DNA of 45,414 bases from Sphingomonas yabuuchiae (GTDB lineage: Bacteria > Pseudomonadota > Alphaproteobacteria > Sphingomonadales > Sphingomonadaceae): contig NZ_JACHNX010000022.1 in NCBI RefSeq assembly GCF_014199595.1, positions 1 to 45,414 of the forward strand. The letters run 5' to 3'. Positions 35,087 to 43,711 of the stretch are shown here, piece by piece; the first letter of the stretch is position 1; every line of letters begins with the position of its first letter. Below the pieces are notes generated by a model. The model was not told the origin of the DNA. It searched no databases and saw nothing but the letters and a program-made list of their open reading frames with translations. Both the position numbers and the translations under genes were made by a program.

Positions 35087-36562
35087 TTACGAGAGAGGCG
35101 GCATAGCCGCCGTCGTTTTGACGATGTCCGCTCGTAAGGCGGCCAATTGGCGCAAATTGTCCTCTCGCCCCAGGACTTCGACCAGCGGATTATGATCGCC
35201 CGGGCGCTCGCCCTGGCCGTCGAGAACGGCGAACCAGCTCGCGTCGCGGAACAACTCGTCGCTCGACAGGACGATACGACCCGAGCTTCGGAAGTGCCCG
35301 AGTTTCTCCGCCAGCGTATCGGGAATCGCCATTGCCTGTCGCTCGCGCCACATGGGTTCGTCGCGGCCCATGGTGGCGTGATAATGCAGGATCAGGAAAT
35401 CACGCACGTCGAGCATCTCTTGCCCGAACACCCGGTTGAACTGTCGCGCCAGCAGGGGCGAGCAATCGGCCGCCGGAAAGAGCGACAGCAATTTGGCGAT
35501 GCCGCTCTGGATCAGGTGGATGCTGGTCGATTCCAGCGGCTCGAGGAAACCGCTCGACAAGCCGATCGCGACGACATTGGCCCGCCACGCCTCCCGCCGC
35601 ATTCCGGGGGTAAAGCGTATCAGACGCGGTTCGGCGAGCGGCGGCCCGTCCATCCCGGCGATGAGTGAGGCGCGTGCTTCCTCTTCGTCCTGGAACCGGC
35701 TGGAAAAGACATAGCCGTTGCCGACCCGGTGCTGGAGCGGAATGCGCCAGCGCCACCCCGCCTCGGCCGCCGTCGCGCGGGTATAGGGCGTGCGATCGCT
35801 CTCCGCCGCGCTCGGTGCCGCCCAAGCCCGGTCGCAGGGCAGCCAGTGCGACCAATCGTCAAAGCCGACACCCAGCGCCTGCCCGATGAGCAGCGCGCGC
35901 AACCCCGAGCAGTCGATGAACAGGTCCCCCGCCACGACCTGGCCGCCGTCCAGCGTCAGCGACCGGACGAAGCCGCTCTCCCCATCCTGCTCCACCGACG
36001 CGACGACGCCTTCGATCCGGCGTACGCCCGCGCGCTCGGCCAGTCTGCGCAGATATCGGGCATAGAGCCCAGCATCGAAATGATAGGCATAACCCAGCGT
36101 CGAGAGAAGCGAACGGCGATCGGCGACGGGACGCGCGAACCGCCCCGCTCGTGCCGCCTGTGCGGTCAGCGAATAGGCCTCGGTCGGTACGCGGTCGCCA
36201 TCGGCGCGGGCGCGGATCAGGCGGTGGAGGAACATCGCGCCGTCACCCGGCGGGCCGTATGTGCCGAAGGGATGGAAATACCGGCTCCCCTCGCCGTTCC
36301 AGCCGACAAACTCGATGCCGAGCTTCACGGTCGCCTTGGTCTCGGCCATGAACGAGCGCTCGTCCAATCCGATGATCTGATTGAACCAGTGGATGGTCGG
36401 GATGGTCGCCTCACCGACACCGATCGTGCCGATGGCATCGGACTCGACCAGTGTGATCGCGACACCCTGGCCCGCCAGCGCACGCGACAGGGCGGCGGCC
36501 GTCATCCAGCCCGCCGTCCCCCCGCCCAGGATCACGATCCGGCGAATACGTTTCTCCGTCAT
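35087..36562 (-). CDS. Tryptophan halogenase-family flavoenzyme
   Basis: A 491-residue FADH2-dependent halogenase homologue. FAD motif GGGTAGWM (13-20), the halogenase signature W270-x-W272-x-I-P and the active-site Glu344 in EPLESTS are present. A lysine at 80 (ATVKLGIEF) is where PrnA has its catalytic Lys79. With both signatures intact it should be active on some aromatic substrate. It is the last gene of the sigma-FecR-TonB receptor-glycosidase cluster, 39 bases after the glycosidase gene. No flavin reductase or natural-product genes are nearby. In this clade such enzymes repeatedly accompany TonB receptors, and their substrate there is not established. Confidence 0.9.
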   Translation of the reverse strand: MTEKRIRRIVILGGGTAGWMTAAALSRALAGQGVAITLVESDAIGTIGVGEATIPTIHWFNQIIGLDERSFMAETKATVKLGIEFVGWNGEGSRYFHPFGTYGPPGDGAMFLHRLIRARADGDRVPTEAYSLTAQAARAGRFARPVADRRSLLSTLGYAYHFDAGLYARYLRRLAERAGVRRIEGVVASVEQDGESGFVRSLTLDGGQVVAGDLFIDCSGLRALLIGQALGVGFDDWSHWLPCDRAWAAPSAAESDRTPYTRATAAEAGWRWRIPLQHRVGNGYVFSSRFQDEEEARASLIAGMDGPPLAEPRLIRFTPGMRREAWRANVVAIGLSSGFLEPLESTSIHLIQSGIAKLLSLFPAADCSPLLARQFNRVFGQEMLDVRDFLILHYHATMGRDEPMWRERQAMAIPDTLAEKLGHFRSSGRIVLSSDELFRDASWFAVLDGQGERPGDHNPLVEVLGREDNLRQLAALRADIVKTTAAMPPLS

Positions 36563-36601
36563 GGGCGCGAGCCTAACCGATGATCCTCGTGCCAGCGAGC
36601 A

Positions 36602-38638
36602 TCATCGGCTCGAACACGCGACCGTCTGGCCCGTCGGGCGACGGAGCGCGAGATAGACGGTGCTCCACAATTGCGCTGCGTTGGACTCGTCGACATCGGC
36701 ACCCGCCGCACCGAAGGGTACGACCTGGTAGCGGCCATCGGCATAGCGCCACGACCACAGCTCGGAGCTTTGCACCCTGCGCGTCGCCTCGATTCCGTCC
36801 CACAGGCAGGATTGCGCGCGGGCCAGCGATGCGCGAACATCGGCGGGCAGGTCACGCCGCTCCAATTGCCGGGCCAGACCGGCCGCGACCAGCGCCTGTT
36901 GCCAGCTCCACACCACCGTACCGTGATAAGCGTTGGGCGAGAATTTGCGCTGGATCGCCGCGTCGGCAAAGGCGGGATTGGCGACGAGCATCCCCACCCC
37001 TGTTCGCAGGCCGGCCGGAAAGGCGTCGATGAAGCTGCTCGCCATCACCTTCAGCGCTTCAGCCGGGGGCCGGGCGAAGAGCAAGGCAAAGCCGGGATCG
37101 CTATTTTGCACCGCAATCGGCCGTCCCTGCGCGTCGAGCGCGATTGCCGGGAAGCGCATCGGCGCATCGCCGATCGACGCCAGCGCGGGTGCGTCCGGTA
37201 CGCCGATCATGCGCGCATAGCGGCTGACGGCCTGGCGTGCCTCGGCGGCGGTCAGCGTGACGTCGAACAGCGGGGGGGCCTTGGTCCGCCAGATTTCGGC
37301 CACCGCCCGCGCCGCGCCAAACGCCTTGGCATCACTGGCAGACAGATAGGGCCGGAGCAGTCCGCTGGCCGCCAACGCCGCCGCCGAGTCCAGCGCGGCG
37401 GGCACGAGCACGGCGTTGACGTCATAGGGGATGCGGCCCCCCGCCAGTCCGTCATTGCTGTCGCGCCATTCGCCCGCATCCATGCCGGGCTTCAGCGCGA
37501 TCAGCTTCGCCGGAACCGGATTACGGGCAAAGGGCTGTGCCTGACGCAGGACGAAGCATAGATTGCGCACCATCCGTGCGCCCATCGTCTCGCCACCCAC
37601 CCGCTGCGCAAGAAACGCCGCCGCCCGCGCCCGCCCCCGGGGATCGTCGAGCAACCAGGCCCGCGCGACGGGTGCGAGCATATAATCGCTGTCGACCATG
37701 TTGTAGTTGTAGACGGGGGCGTCCGAAAGGCTGCCATCGGCCTTGCGATGGTCGAGGATCGCGAACTCGCCAATATCCTCCTCATGCGCCACCTCGCCTT
37801 GCGGCGACAGGCGTGCCAGCACCGATGACAGGCCCGTTTCCACCGCTTCGGGCTGTAGCGCGGGCATCAGGAGACGGACCGACATCAGCGTGTCGCGCCC
37901 GAAATAGGTGTCGAACCGCCACGACCCGGCCAGAAACTTCTCGGCATAGCTGAGGAAGGTCAGCGCGTTGCGCGCGCCCTGGTCGGGCTGTGCCTTGGCG
38001 TTGAGCAGGTCCGTACCGCCGCGCGGGGTCAGCGGCGTCTCGCCGGTTAGCGCCATCACGGCGAAGCGTATCCGCCCGTCCTTGCCCGCCAGGATCGCGC
38101 CATTGTCGATCCGGCCATCGGTGACGGCCACCGCCAAGTCATACCCCGCAGCGCCATCCAGCCGGTCGCGCGACCAGCGGATCGCGCCTGCCGTTATCCG
38201 CGGACGGGTCAGCACTTCGGCGGGGGCAGTGCCAAGCGCCTGATAATCGCGGATGACGCGGATGCTGGACAGCACAGCCTGACGCGGAACCAGGCGCTCC
38301 GCATCGATCGTCACGGTGAAGCGCACGCCGTGGAGCGGCCGCCCCCTGGCATCGTTGACGGTGACGGGCTCCGGTTCACCCTCCAGCCGCCACTCGGCCT
38401 CCCGCGCCAGCGGCTCGAACCATAGGGCGGTGCCGCTATTGCCCGCCGGAAAGGCGACGAGGAGGCGGGGTTGCTTCCCCGATCTCAACACGACATGCGC
38501 CGCGACCGGGCCGGAGCGCGTGAAGCTGTTGATGTTCAGCCCTTCGCGCAAGGCATAATGCTCGACCGGTGCCGCGCCGGTCAGGCCGAGCAACGCGGCC
38601 AGCCCCAGCGACAGCCGCAACCCCGCCTTCGCGCTCAC
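36602..38638 (-). CDS. Periplasmic debranching-enzyme-like glycosidase
   Basis: A 678-residue exported protein with a signal peptide (about 1-23, LSLGLAALLGLTGAA). A beta-sandwich region (about 24-215) is followed by a helical barrel starting with the motif YFGRDTLMSV (245-254) and EVAHEEDIGEF (282-292), which resembles glycogen-debranching amylo-1,6-glucosidase domains (GRDT...). DSNDGLAGGRIPYD and SPNAYHGTVVWSWQQ follow further on. The start is a GTG whose GTGA overlaps the receptor stop. Predicted role: trims an oligosaccharide delivered by the TonB receptor. The exact family and glycan are not clear. Confidence 0.75.
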   Translation of the reverse strand: MSAKAGLRLSLGLAALLGLTGAAPVEHYALREGLNINSFTRSGPVAAHVVLRSGKQPRLLVAFPAGNSGTALWFEPLAREAEWRLEGEPEPVTVNDARGRPLHGVRFTVTIDAERLVPRQAVLSSIRVIRDYQALGTAPAEVLTRPRITAGAIRWSRDRLDGAAGYDLAVAVTDGRIDNGAILAGKDGRIRFAVMALTGETPLTPRGGTDLLNAKAQPDQGARNALTFLSYAEKFLAGSWRFDTYFGRDTLMSVRLLMPALQPEAVETGLSSVLARLSPQGEVAHEEDIGEFAILDHRKADGSLSDAPVYNYNMVDSDYMLAPVARAWLLDDPRGRARAAAFLAQRVGGETMGARMVRNLCFVLRQAQPFARNPVPAKLIALKPGMDAGEWRDSNDGLAGGRIPYDVNAVLVPAALDSAAALAASGLLRPYLSASDAKAFGAARAVAEIWRTKAPPLFDVTLTAAEARQAVSRYARMIGVPDAPALASIGDAPMRFPAIALDAQGRPIAVQNSDPGFALLFARPPAEALKVMASSFIDAFPAGLRTGVGMLVANPAFADAAIQRKFSPNAYHGTVVWSWQQALVAAGLARQLERRDLPADVRASLARAQSCLWDGIEATRRVQSSELWSWRYADGRYQVVPFGAAGADVDESNAAQLWSTVYLALRRPTGQTVACSSR

Positions 38639-41517
38639 AGCTTGAGCGTCGCGCTGATCAGGGCATTGCGCCCGACGATCGCACGGCCATAAAAATAGCC
38701 GTCCACGATCGTCTGGGTCTGGCCCTGACGTGGATTGCCCTCGGTAAAGCCCTTCACGTCGGTCAGGTTGTCGACGCTGACCGACAGGTTCAGGCGCGGC
38801 GTGGCGTCGATACTCGCACCGATCGAGAAGACGCCATAGTCGGGCAGCGCGATACCGTTGCCGCTGTCCGCGAAGATCTTGCCGATATATTTGTAGCGCC
38901 CGTAAATCTCGCCCAGGCCGCCGGGCAGGACGAAGGACGGGGTGACGGTCAGCAGCTTCTTCGGCGTGCGCTCGGGCGTGTTGCCGTCATATTGCGGCTG
39001 GGCGACGCCGTTGAAGCGGAGGTTGCTGAGCTTGGGGTCCTGATAGACACCCTGCACGTTCAGGCTGAAGAAATCGACCGGGCGCAAGGTCGCGTCGAGT
39101 TGCACGCCGTTGGTGAAGTTGTCGGCCAGTGCATTGCTCGCCTGGGCCGGGTTGGCGGGGTCGATGAACTGGTAGTTCTGGTCGCGGAACTCGGTACGGA
39201 AACCGATGACCGAGGCGTTGAAGCCGTTCGCCTTGAACCGCACGCCGCCCTCGTACAGCGTAAGCGCGGTTGGTGCATGGGTGCCGCCGGTATCGCCGCC
39301 ATTGGTCTGGAAGCCGCGCGCGCCGCGTACATAGAGCGCGACATGATCGGTCAGCTCGTAGTTGATGCCCGCCGTATAGGCCCAATCGGAATAATTGGCG
39401 GTCTGGCGGGTATAGGTGCCACTGAACGTGCTGCCGACATTGTCGTACAGGCCCGGCGTGCCCGCTGGAACCGCGGCGTTGACGGCCGCAGAATTGCCGA
39501 TGTCGACCCGGACATGCTGATGCTCGTAGCGCGCACCGAAGTCGATGTGCAGCCGGTCACCGATGGTCAGTTCGTCGTTGAAATAGGCCGACAGCGACGT
39601 GACCTCGTCGTTGAACAGGCCTTGTCCCCAATTGCCGTAATTGACCATGCCGTTGTTGGTCAGCGATCCCAGCACGCCGCCCGCCGCGTTCAGCGCGACC
39701 ATGTCATAGACGTTGGAGTCGTTGCGCACGTCGTTCAGCACGGTTGCGACCGCCGACTGGTTGTTGGAGCGGCGGACATTATAGACCATGCCGCCGACGG
39801 TCAGCGAATTGTCGATATTGCCGCCGCCGAAATCCCATTTCACACCGAAATCGCTGCCGAAATCCTTGGTCGACAGAGTCTGGTGGTTGAGCACCGTCTG
39901 CTGAAGCAGGCCATTGCCGTTCAGGCCGTTGAGCGCGGCGGTGTTCGACGCGGCGATCACCTGCCCGGTGCGAATGTTGCGCAGGCCATATTGCGCAACG
40001 CCGGGAAAGCGGAGCGCGGCAACCTGGAAATAGGTCAGCGGCGAGGCTTGAAGCGGGGTCAGCCCGGCCAGCGGCGAAGACGCAGGCGTCAGATAGTTGA
40101 GCGCCGATGTCAGGCCTGCGGTGCCCGACCCGCTGCCTGGAAAGATACCGTTGAAATCATAGGACCCGTCCAGATAACGCGCGCGACCGAACAGGCGCAG
40201 GCTGGGGCTGACCGGCACCTCGACATCGATACGATAGGTATTGGCCTTCACATGGATACCGTCGGCCGAGCTGAATCGGCGCAAGCTTTCACCGGTTGCG
40301 GGCGCGTTGGGCACGAGGAACTGGGTAAAGCCGCGCCCGCCCGCATCATCACGCTTCAAGTCCAGGCCGGGCACGCTGCCGATCGTGCCGTCCGCCGCCA
40401 CCCGGAACGGCATGCCGGCATAATAAGGGAAATGCTTGTCGCCATGCTTCACCGTGAAGCGGACGAGGCCGCCATTGGCGAATTTCTTCTCCAGCATCGC
40501 CTTCACGTCATAGGCGTTGAAGGTGAAAGGCGTACGGCGCACGCCCTTTTGGGAGGTGACATAACCGCCGACGTTGAACGCCCAGCCATCGGCGATCGGT
40601 GCAGAGAAATAGCCATCGGCGCGCAGGTCGCCATAGGTGGTGCCGGTATAGCGCACCATCGCCCTCGCCTTGTCATGGTCGGGCTTCAGCGAGATGAAGT
40701 TGATCGTCGCGCCCGCACCATTGGGGGCCAGCACGCCCGACGTGCCGCCCTCGACCGCCTCAAGCCGATTTATGGTGATGTCGTTCTGGAAATAGAAATC
40801 CGCGCCGCCGCCGCCATAGAGGATCGGCATGCCGTCCTCTTCCAGCGTGATGAAGGTCTGGCCGCCACCACGCAGGCCGCGCACGGAATAGTTGTTCGAG
40901 ATCGGCCCCGCCGTGCCCTCGACGAAAATGCCGGGCACCAGTTCCAGCGTCTCGGCGGTCGAGCGCGGGGCCTTGCGCAGCAGGTCCGCCGCGCTCGCCA
41001 GCGTGACGTTGGACGAGGAGTTGAACAACGTCCGACGGTCCGAGGTGTTGCCGGTAACGATGATCTCGTTCTGCGCCCCGTCGTCGGCCTGTTCGGTGTC
41101 GGCGGCCCCGCTATCGTCCGCCGTGGCGGCGGGCGAGTTGCCCGGTCGGGCTCCGCCGTCCTGCGGCAGGGTGTAGCCCACCGTCCGCGTCGCCGCCGGC
41201 TTGCCCGCCCCGATCACTGCCGTCCGCCCGTCGAACGACAGCAGCCGCAGGTGGCTGGGCCCGATCAACCGCTTCAGCCCTTCCTCGATGCTCAGCTGTC
41301 CTTTGACGGCCGACACGGTCTGGCCGCGCGTCACGTCGCTCGGCGCAAGGATCTGGATGCCCGCCTGCTGGGCGAAGCGGACCAGCCCGGTCGTCGCAGG
41401 CTGACGGGGAATATCGAAGTTGCGGACCGTCGCCTGAGCAGCGACGGCAGGCGATACGATCCCGGCGGCGATCGCCACCATCGAGACAAGCGGAATGGTC
41501 AGAATCTGGCTGCGCAT
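38635..41517 (-). CDS. TonB-dependent receptor with STN signalling domain
   Basis: A 960-residue outer-membrane receptor. Signal peptide about 1-27; a secretin/TonB short N-terminal (STN) domain about 30-103 (FDIPRQPATTGLVRFAQQAG, LSIEEGLKRLIG); a TonB box-like EIIVTG (151-156); a plug domain with LELVPGIFVEG and NNYSVRGLRGGG; and a 22-strand barrel to the end (ISATLKL). The STN domain plus the adjacent FecR and sigma factor defines a trans-envelope signalling set: ligand binding at the surface would activate the sigma factor. ATG 41517 is chosen for its strong GGGAGGGG site; upstream in-frame ATGs would spoil the signal peptide. The partner glycosidase implies a glycan ligand rather than iron. 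Confidence 0.93.
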   Translation of the reverse strand: MRSQILTIPLVSMVAIAAGIVSPAVAAQATVRNFDIPRQPATTGLVRFAQQAGIQILAPSDVTRGQTVSAVKGQLSIEEGLKRLIGPSHLRLLSFDGRTAVIGAGKPAATRTVGYTLPQDGGARPGNSPAATADDSGAADTEQADDGAQNEIIVTGNTSDRRTLFNSSSNVTLASAADLLRKAPRSTAETLELVPGIFVEGTAGPISNNYSVRGLRGGGQTFITLEEDGMPILYGGGGADFYFQNDITINRLEAVEGGTSGVLAPNGAGATINFISLKPDHDKARAMVRYTGTTYGDLRADGYFSAPIADGWAFNVGGYVTSQKGVRRTPFTFNAYDVKAMLEKKFANGGLVRFTVKHGDKHFPYYAGMPFRVAADGTIGSVPGLDLKRDDAGGRGFTQFLVPNAPATGESLRRFSSADGIHVKANTYRIDVEVPVSPSLRLFGRARYLDGSYDFNGIFPGSGSGTAGLTSALNYLTPASSPLAGLTPLQASPLTYFQVAALRFPGVAQYGLRNIRTGQVIAASNTAALNGLNGNGLLQQTVLNHQTLSTKDFGSDFGVKWDFGGGNIDNSLTVGGMVYNVRRSNNQSAVATVLNDVRNDSNVYDMVALNAAGGVLGSLTNNGMVNYGNWGQGLFNDEVTSLSAYFNDELTIGDRLHIDFGARYEHQHVRVDIGNSAAVNAAVPAGTPGLYDNVGSTFSGTYTRQTANYSDWAYTAGINYELTDHVALYVRGARGFQTNGGDTGGTHAPTALTLYEGGVRFKANGFNASVIGFRTEFRDQNYQFIDPANPAQASNALADNFTNGVQLDATLRPVDFFSLNVQGVYQDPKLSNLRFNGVAQPQYDGNTPERTPKKLLTVTPSFVLPGGLGEIYGRYKYIGKIFADSGNGIALPDYGVFSIGASIDATPRLNLSVSVDNLTDVKGFTEGNPRQGQTQTIVDGYFYGRAIVGRNALISATLKL

Positions 41518-41566
41518 GGCACCCCTCCCAGAAGTTTTTTCGACACGCTTCATACGGCGCTGATCC

Positions 41567-41591
41567 AAGGATGCGCGGCCGCCGCGTTTCC
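41567..41591 (-). promoter_or_regulatory. Candidate ECF-sigma promoter of the TonB receptor gene
   Basis: On the minus strand GGAAAC (41586-41591) and TCCTT (41567-41571) are 14 bases apart, 50 bases before the receptor ATG. They resemble the GGAAAT and TCCTT elements of FecI-type sigma promoters, with a somewhat short spacer. The 106-base gap between fecR and the receptor gene leaves room for its own promoter. Confidence 0.35.
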
Positions 41592-41623
41592 GTCGCCCCG
41601 CCATCAAATTTTTCAAAACGATT

Positions 41624-42577
41624 TTACTGGGGGATAATGCGGGTCACGTCGCCTTTGCCCGGCACCTGGCGGCGCTCGACCCGGCCACCGACCATAGCCG
41701 CGCTGGCGGCCGCGAAGCCGTCGACATCGTAGATGCGGAACCAGCCCACGACGCGCCGTCGGGCCAGTGGCGGCGCGACTTCCAGCTGGTCGTTGTTGTA
41801 GCGGTTAAATTCCGCCACCGCCTGCCCCAGCGTCATATCGTCGAGCACGATGCGCCCTTCCCGCCACGCCAATTGCTGGTCCGACGCCTGGGGCTGCATC
41901 GCCCGCACCGCCATCCGGTCGGGATGCAGGACCGCCCATTCGCCTGCGGCCACACGGCGCGGCGGTTCGGTGCTGTCGACCGACCAGATCTTCACCACCC
42001 CCTTCGTCACCACCACGCGAGCGGCTTCGCCCTCCCGCCGGACATCGAAGGCCGTGCCGACCGCCTGGACGCGATAGGGTCCGCTCGCCACCACGAATGG
42101 CCGCTTCGGATTATGCGCGACCTGGAACCAGGCCTCGCCCTTGCTCACATCGATATGTCGCTCCGCGGGCGTGAAGGCCACGCGCAGGGTCGTGCCGCTG
42201 TTGACGAGCGCGACCGATCCATCGGCGAGCGGCATGCGCCGTATCTCGCCGATCCGCGTATCGATGCGCTCCCCCCGGTCGGGCCAGAACCCGAGGCTTA
42301 GCCCGGCCACCAGCGCGGCCGCCATCGCGCCGCCGCCCCACCGCCGCCAATGCCGTCGATTGCGTTGCGCACGCCCCTCATCCTCGAACCCATCGTCTTC
42401 GGAAAGCCCCGACAGGGCCCGAGCACGGTCGAGCAGACCCAGCGCCGCCCTTGCGCGCAGGAGAGCCCCCCGATGCCGCCCATCTTCCTCCAACCAGGCC
42501 GCCAGCCTGGCGTCCTCGTCACTATCCAAGCCCCGGTCGATGGCGGCGGCCCAGCGACAGGCGATATCGTCGATCAT
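41624..42577 (-). CDS. fecR: FecR-family anti-sigma/regulator
   Basis: A 317-residue inner-membrane protein that relays receptor signals to the sigma factor. The cytoplasmic N-terminal DUF4880 part (about 1-78) includes WAAAIDRGLDSDEDARLAAWLEED, followed by one membrane segment (81-98), the periplasmic FecR domain (about 105-205, GEIRRMPLADGSVALVNSGT) and a C-terminal secretin-like domain (about 235-310). Its ATG overlaps the sigma factor stop by four bases. Confidence 0.9.
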   Translation of the reverse strand: MIDDIACRWAAAIDRGLDSDEDARLAAWLEEDGRHRGALLRARAALGLLDRARALSGLSEDDGFEDEGRAQRNRRHWRRWGGGAMAAALVAGLSLGFWPDRGERIDTRIGEIRRMPLADGSVALVNSGTTLRVAFTPAERHIDVSKGEAWFQVAHNPKRPFVVASGPYRVQAVGTAFDVRREGEAARVVVTKGVVKIWSVDSTEPPRRVAAGEWAVLHPDRMAVRAMQPQASDQQLAWREGRIVLDDMTLGQAVAEFNRYNNDQLEVAPPLARRRVVGWFRIYDVDGFAAASAAMVGGRVERRQVPGKGDVTRIIPQ

Positions 42578-43164
42578 CGCCCGCCCCCCAATCCCCGGCG
42601 GATCGCGCGCGCGGTCCGGGACTGACGACGACGGATCGGAAGCTCGGCCTTTTCTTCCTCGCTCAGCTGGTCCAGAATTCGCTTCAGGCCGCGCGCGACG
42701 TCATTTTCCACCACGGTTTCCGGGATATGCAGCCGCATCGCGATGTCGCGCTGCGCCATGCCGTCGATCTTGCGCAGCCGGAAGATCTGACGCGCACGAT
42801 CCGGCAGTGCATCGATCAGGCGCTCGATCCGGGCCAGCATATGCCGCTCGGCCACGATCTCTTCGGGCGAATGGGACAGGTCGGGTGCGCTGTCCAACTC
42901 GGCCAGACCGCTGGCCGCGTCGATGCTGACGACCCGTTCGCGCCTGATCTGCTCCAGCACGACGTTGCGCGCGGCGCGGAAGAAGTAACGGCGCGGGTCG
43001 TCGATATGGGCGAACCCGTCGAGCCTGCTGATCCGGCAGTAGGTCTCCTGCACCACGTCATCCACGTCGACGGTCGGAAACGCCGCGCGCAGCCAGATCC
43101 GCAACTGCCGCTCATGCGGCAGAATGTAACGACCGACCCAGGCGACAAGCTGATCCGAACTCAC
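42574..43164 (-). CDS. ECF RNA polymerase sigma factor (FecI-type)
   Basis: A 196-residue ECF sigma factor. Region 2 spans about 18-90 (DVDDVVQETYCRI, DDPRRYFFRAARNVVLEQIRRE), and region 4 about 115-170 (LPDRARQIFRLRKIDGMAQRDIAMRLHIPETVVENDVARGL). The likely start is GTG 43164 with GAGGGG about eight bases upstream; open sequence further up lacks homology. It heads the operon with FecR and the receptor, and should direct transcription of the receptor, glycosidase and halogenase genes. Confidence 0.9.
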   Translation of the reverse strand: MSSDQLVAWVGRYILPHERQLRIWLRAAFPTVDVDDVVQETYCRISRLDGFAHIDDPRRYFFRAARNVVLEQIRRERVVSIDAASGLAELDSAPDLSHSPEEIVAERHMLARIERLIDALPDRARQIFRLRKIDGMAQRDIAMRLHIPETVVENDVARGLKRILDQLSEEEKAELPIRRRQSRTARAIRRGLGGGR

Positions 43165-43711
43165 GCGGCTCCCCTCATCATCCAAGATGCAGCAGCCTTG
43201 CCTTTCCGTCGAGACGACCAGTAATTTTATGGCAATCCGATCGGGCACGGCCCAGATTCGCCGGTCCGCTCCCATGCGCGGGGAAATGCCGTCTAAGTTT
43301 GCGGTGTTGCGGGCGTGATCCGGCCCGACAATCCCGGACTGGTAGCCGCATAGCTCGACATATTGGCCTCAAGAACGAAGGCAAGCGTCGAGACGACGTC
43401 GATCCATTTCCTGATACGCAGCCGCGTTTCGGCACACCAGGCATTGGCCGGTCGTTAATTCCCACCAGCGGATTGGATCCGAACGACAAAGGCGCGACTA
43501 TCCGCGCTGGGAAATCCCGAATTCGAACCGCCGCTCGCTGGCTGCCTCGATGCCCTGCAGGCATCGATCCCACAACGGCCAAACGGCAACGCTTCGCCGC
43601 AACTACATCGCCACAATCCGGATGTCAGAGCCAGACCGGTGAACCGTCAACCCGATCCACCGGCTACCGGGGCTGATCACCTGAACCTAACTCATCATTT
43701 TAGCCGCAGCA
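43165..43711. other. Intergenic region with a possible decayed ORF
   Basis: About 550 bases, less GC-rich than the flanks, with no supported gene. It holds the sigma-factor promoter area. A minus-strand open stretch at 43293-43454 reads like a protein tail (WIDVVSTLAFVLEAN, ending PATPQT) but has no start codon with a ribosome site and is cut by a TAA upstream. It may be the remnant of a lost gene or chance. Confidence 0.55.

Noticed and set aside
38569..41637. 1022-codon open frame on the plus strand
   Set aside because: It is the antisense of the TonB receptor gene; long reverse frames are expected in high-GC DNA. The receptor side has all domain motifs and a ribosome site.
43299..43676. 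125-codon plus-strand ORF in the sigma/ferritin gap
   Set aside because: No ribosome site, low-complexity Arg/Thr/Pro composition and no recognisable motif.
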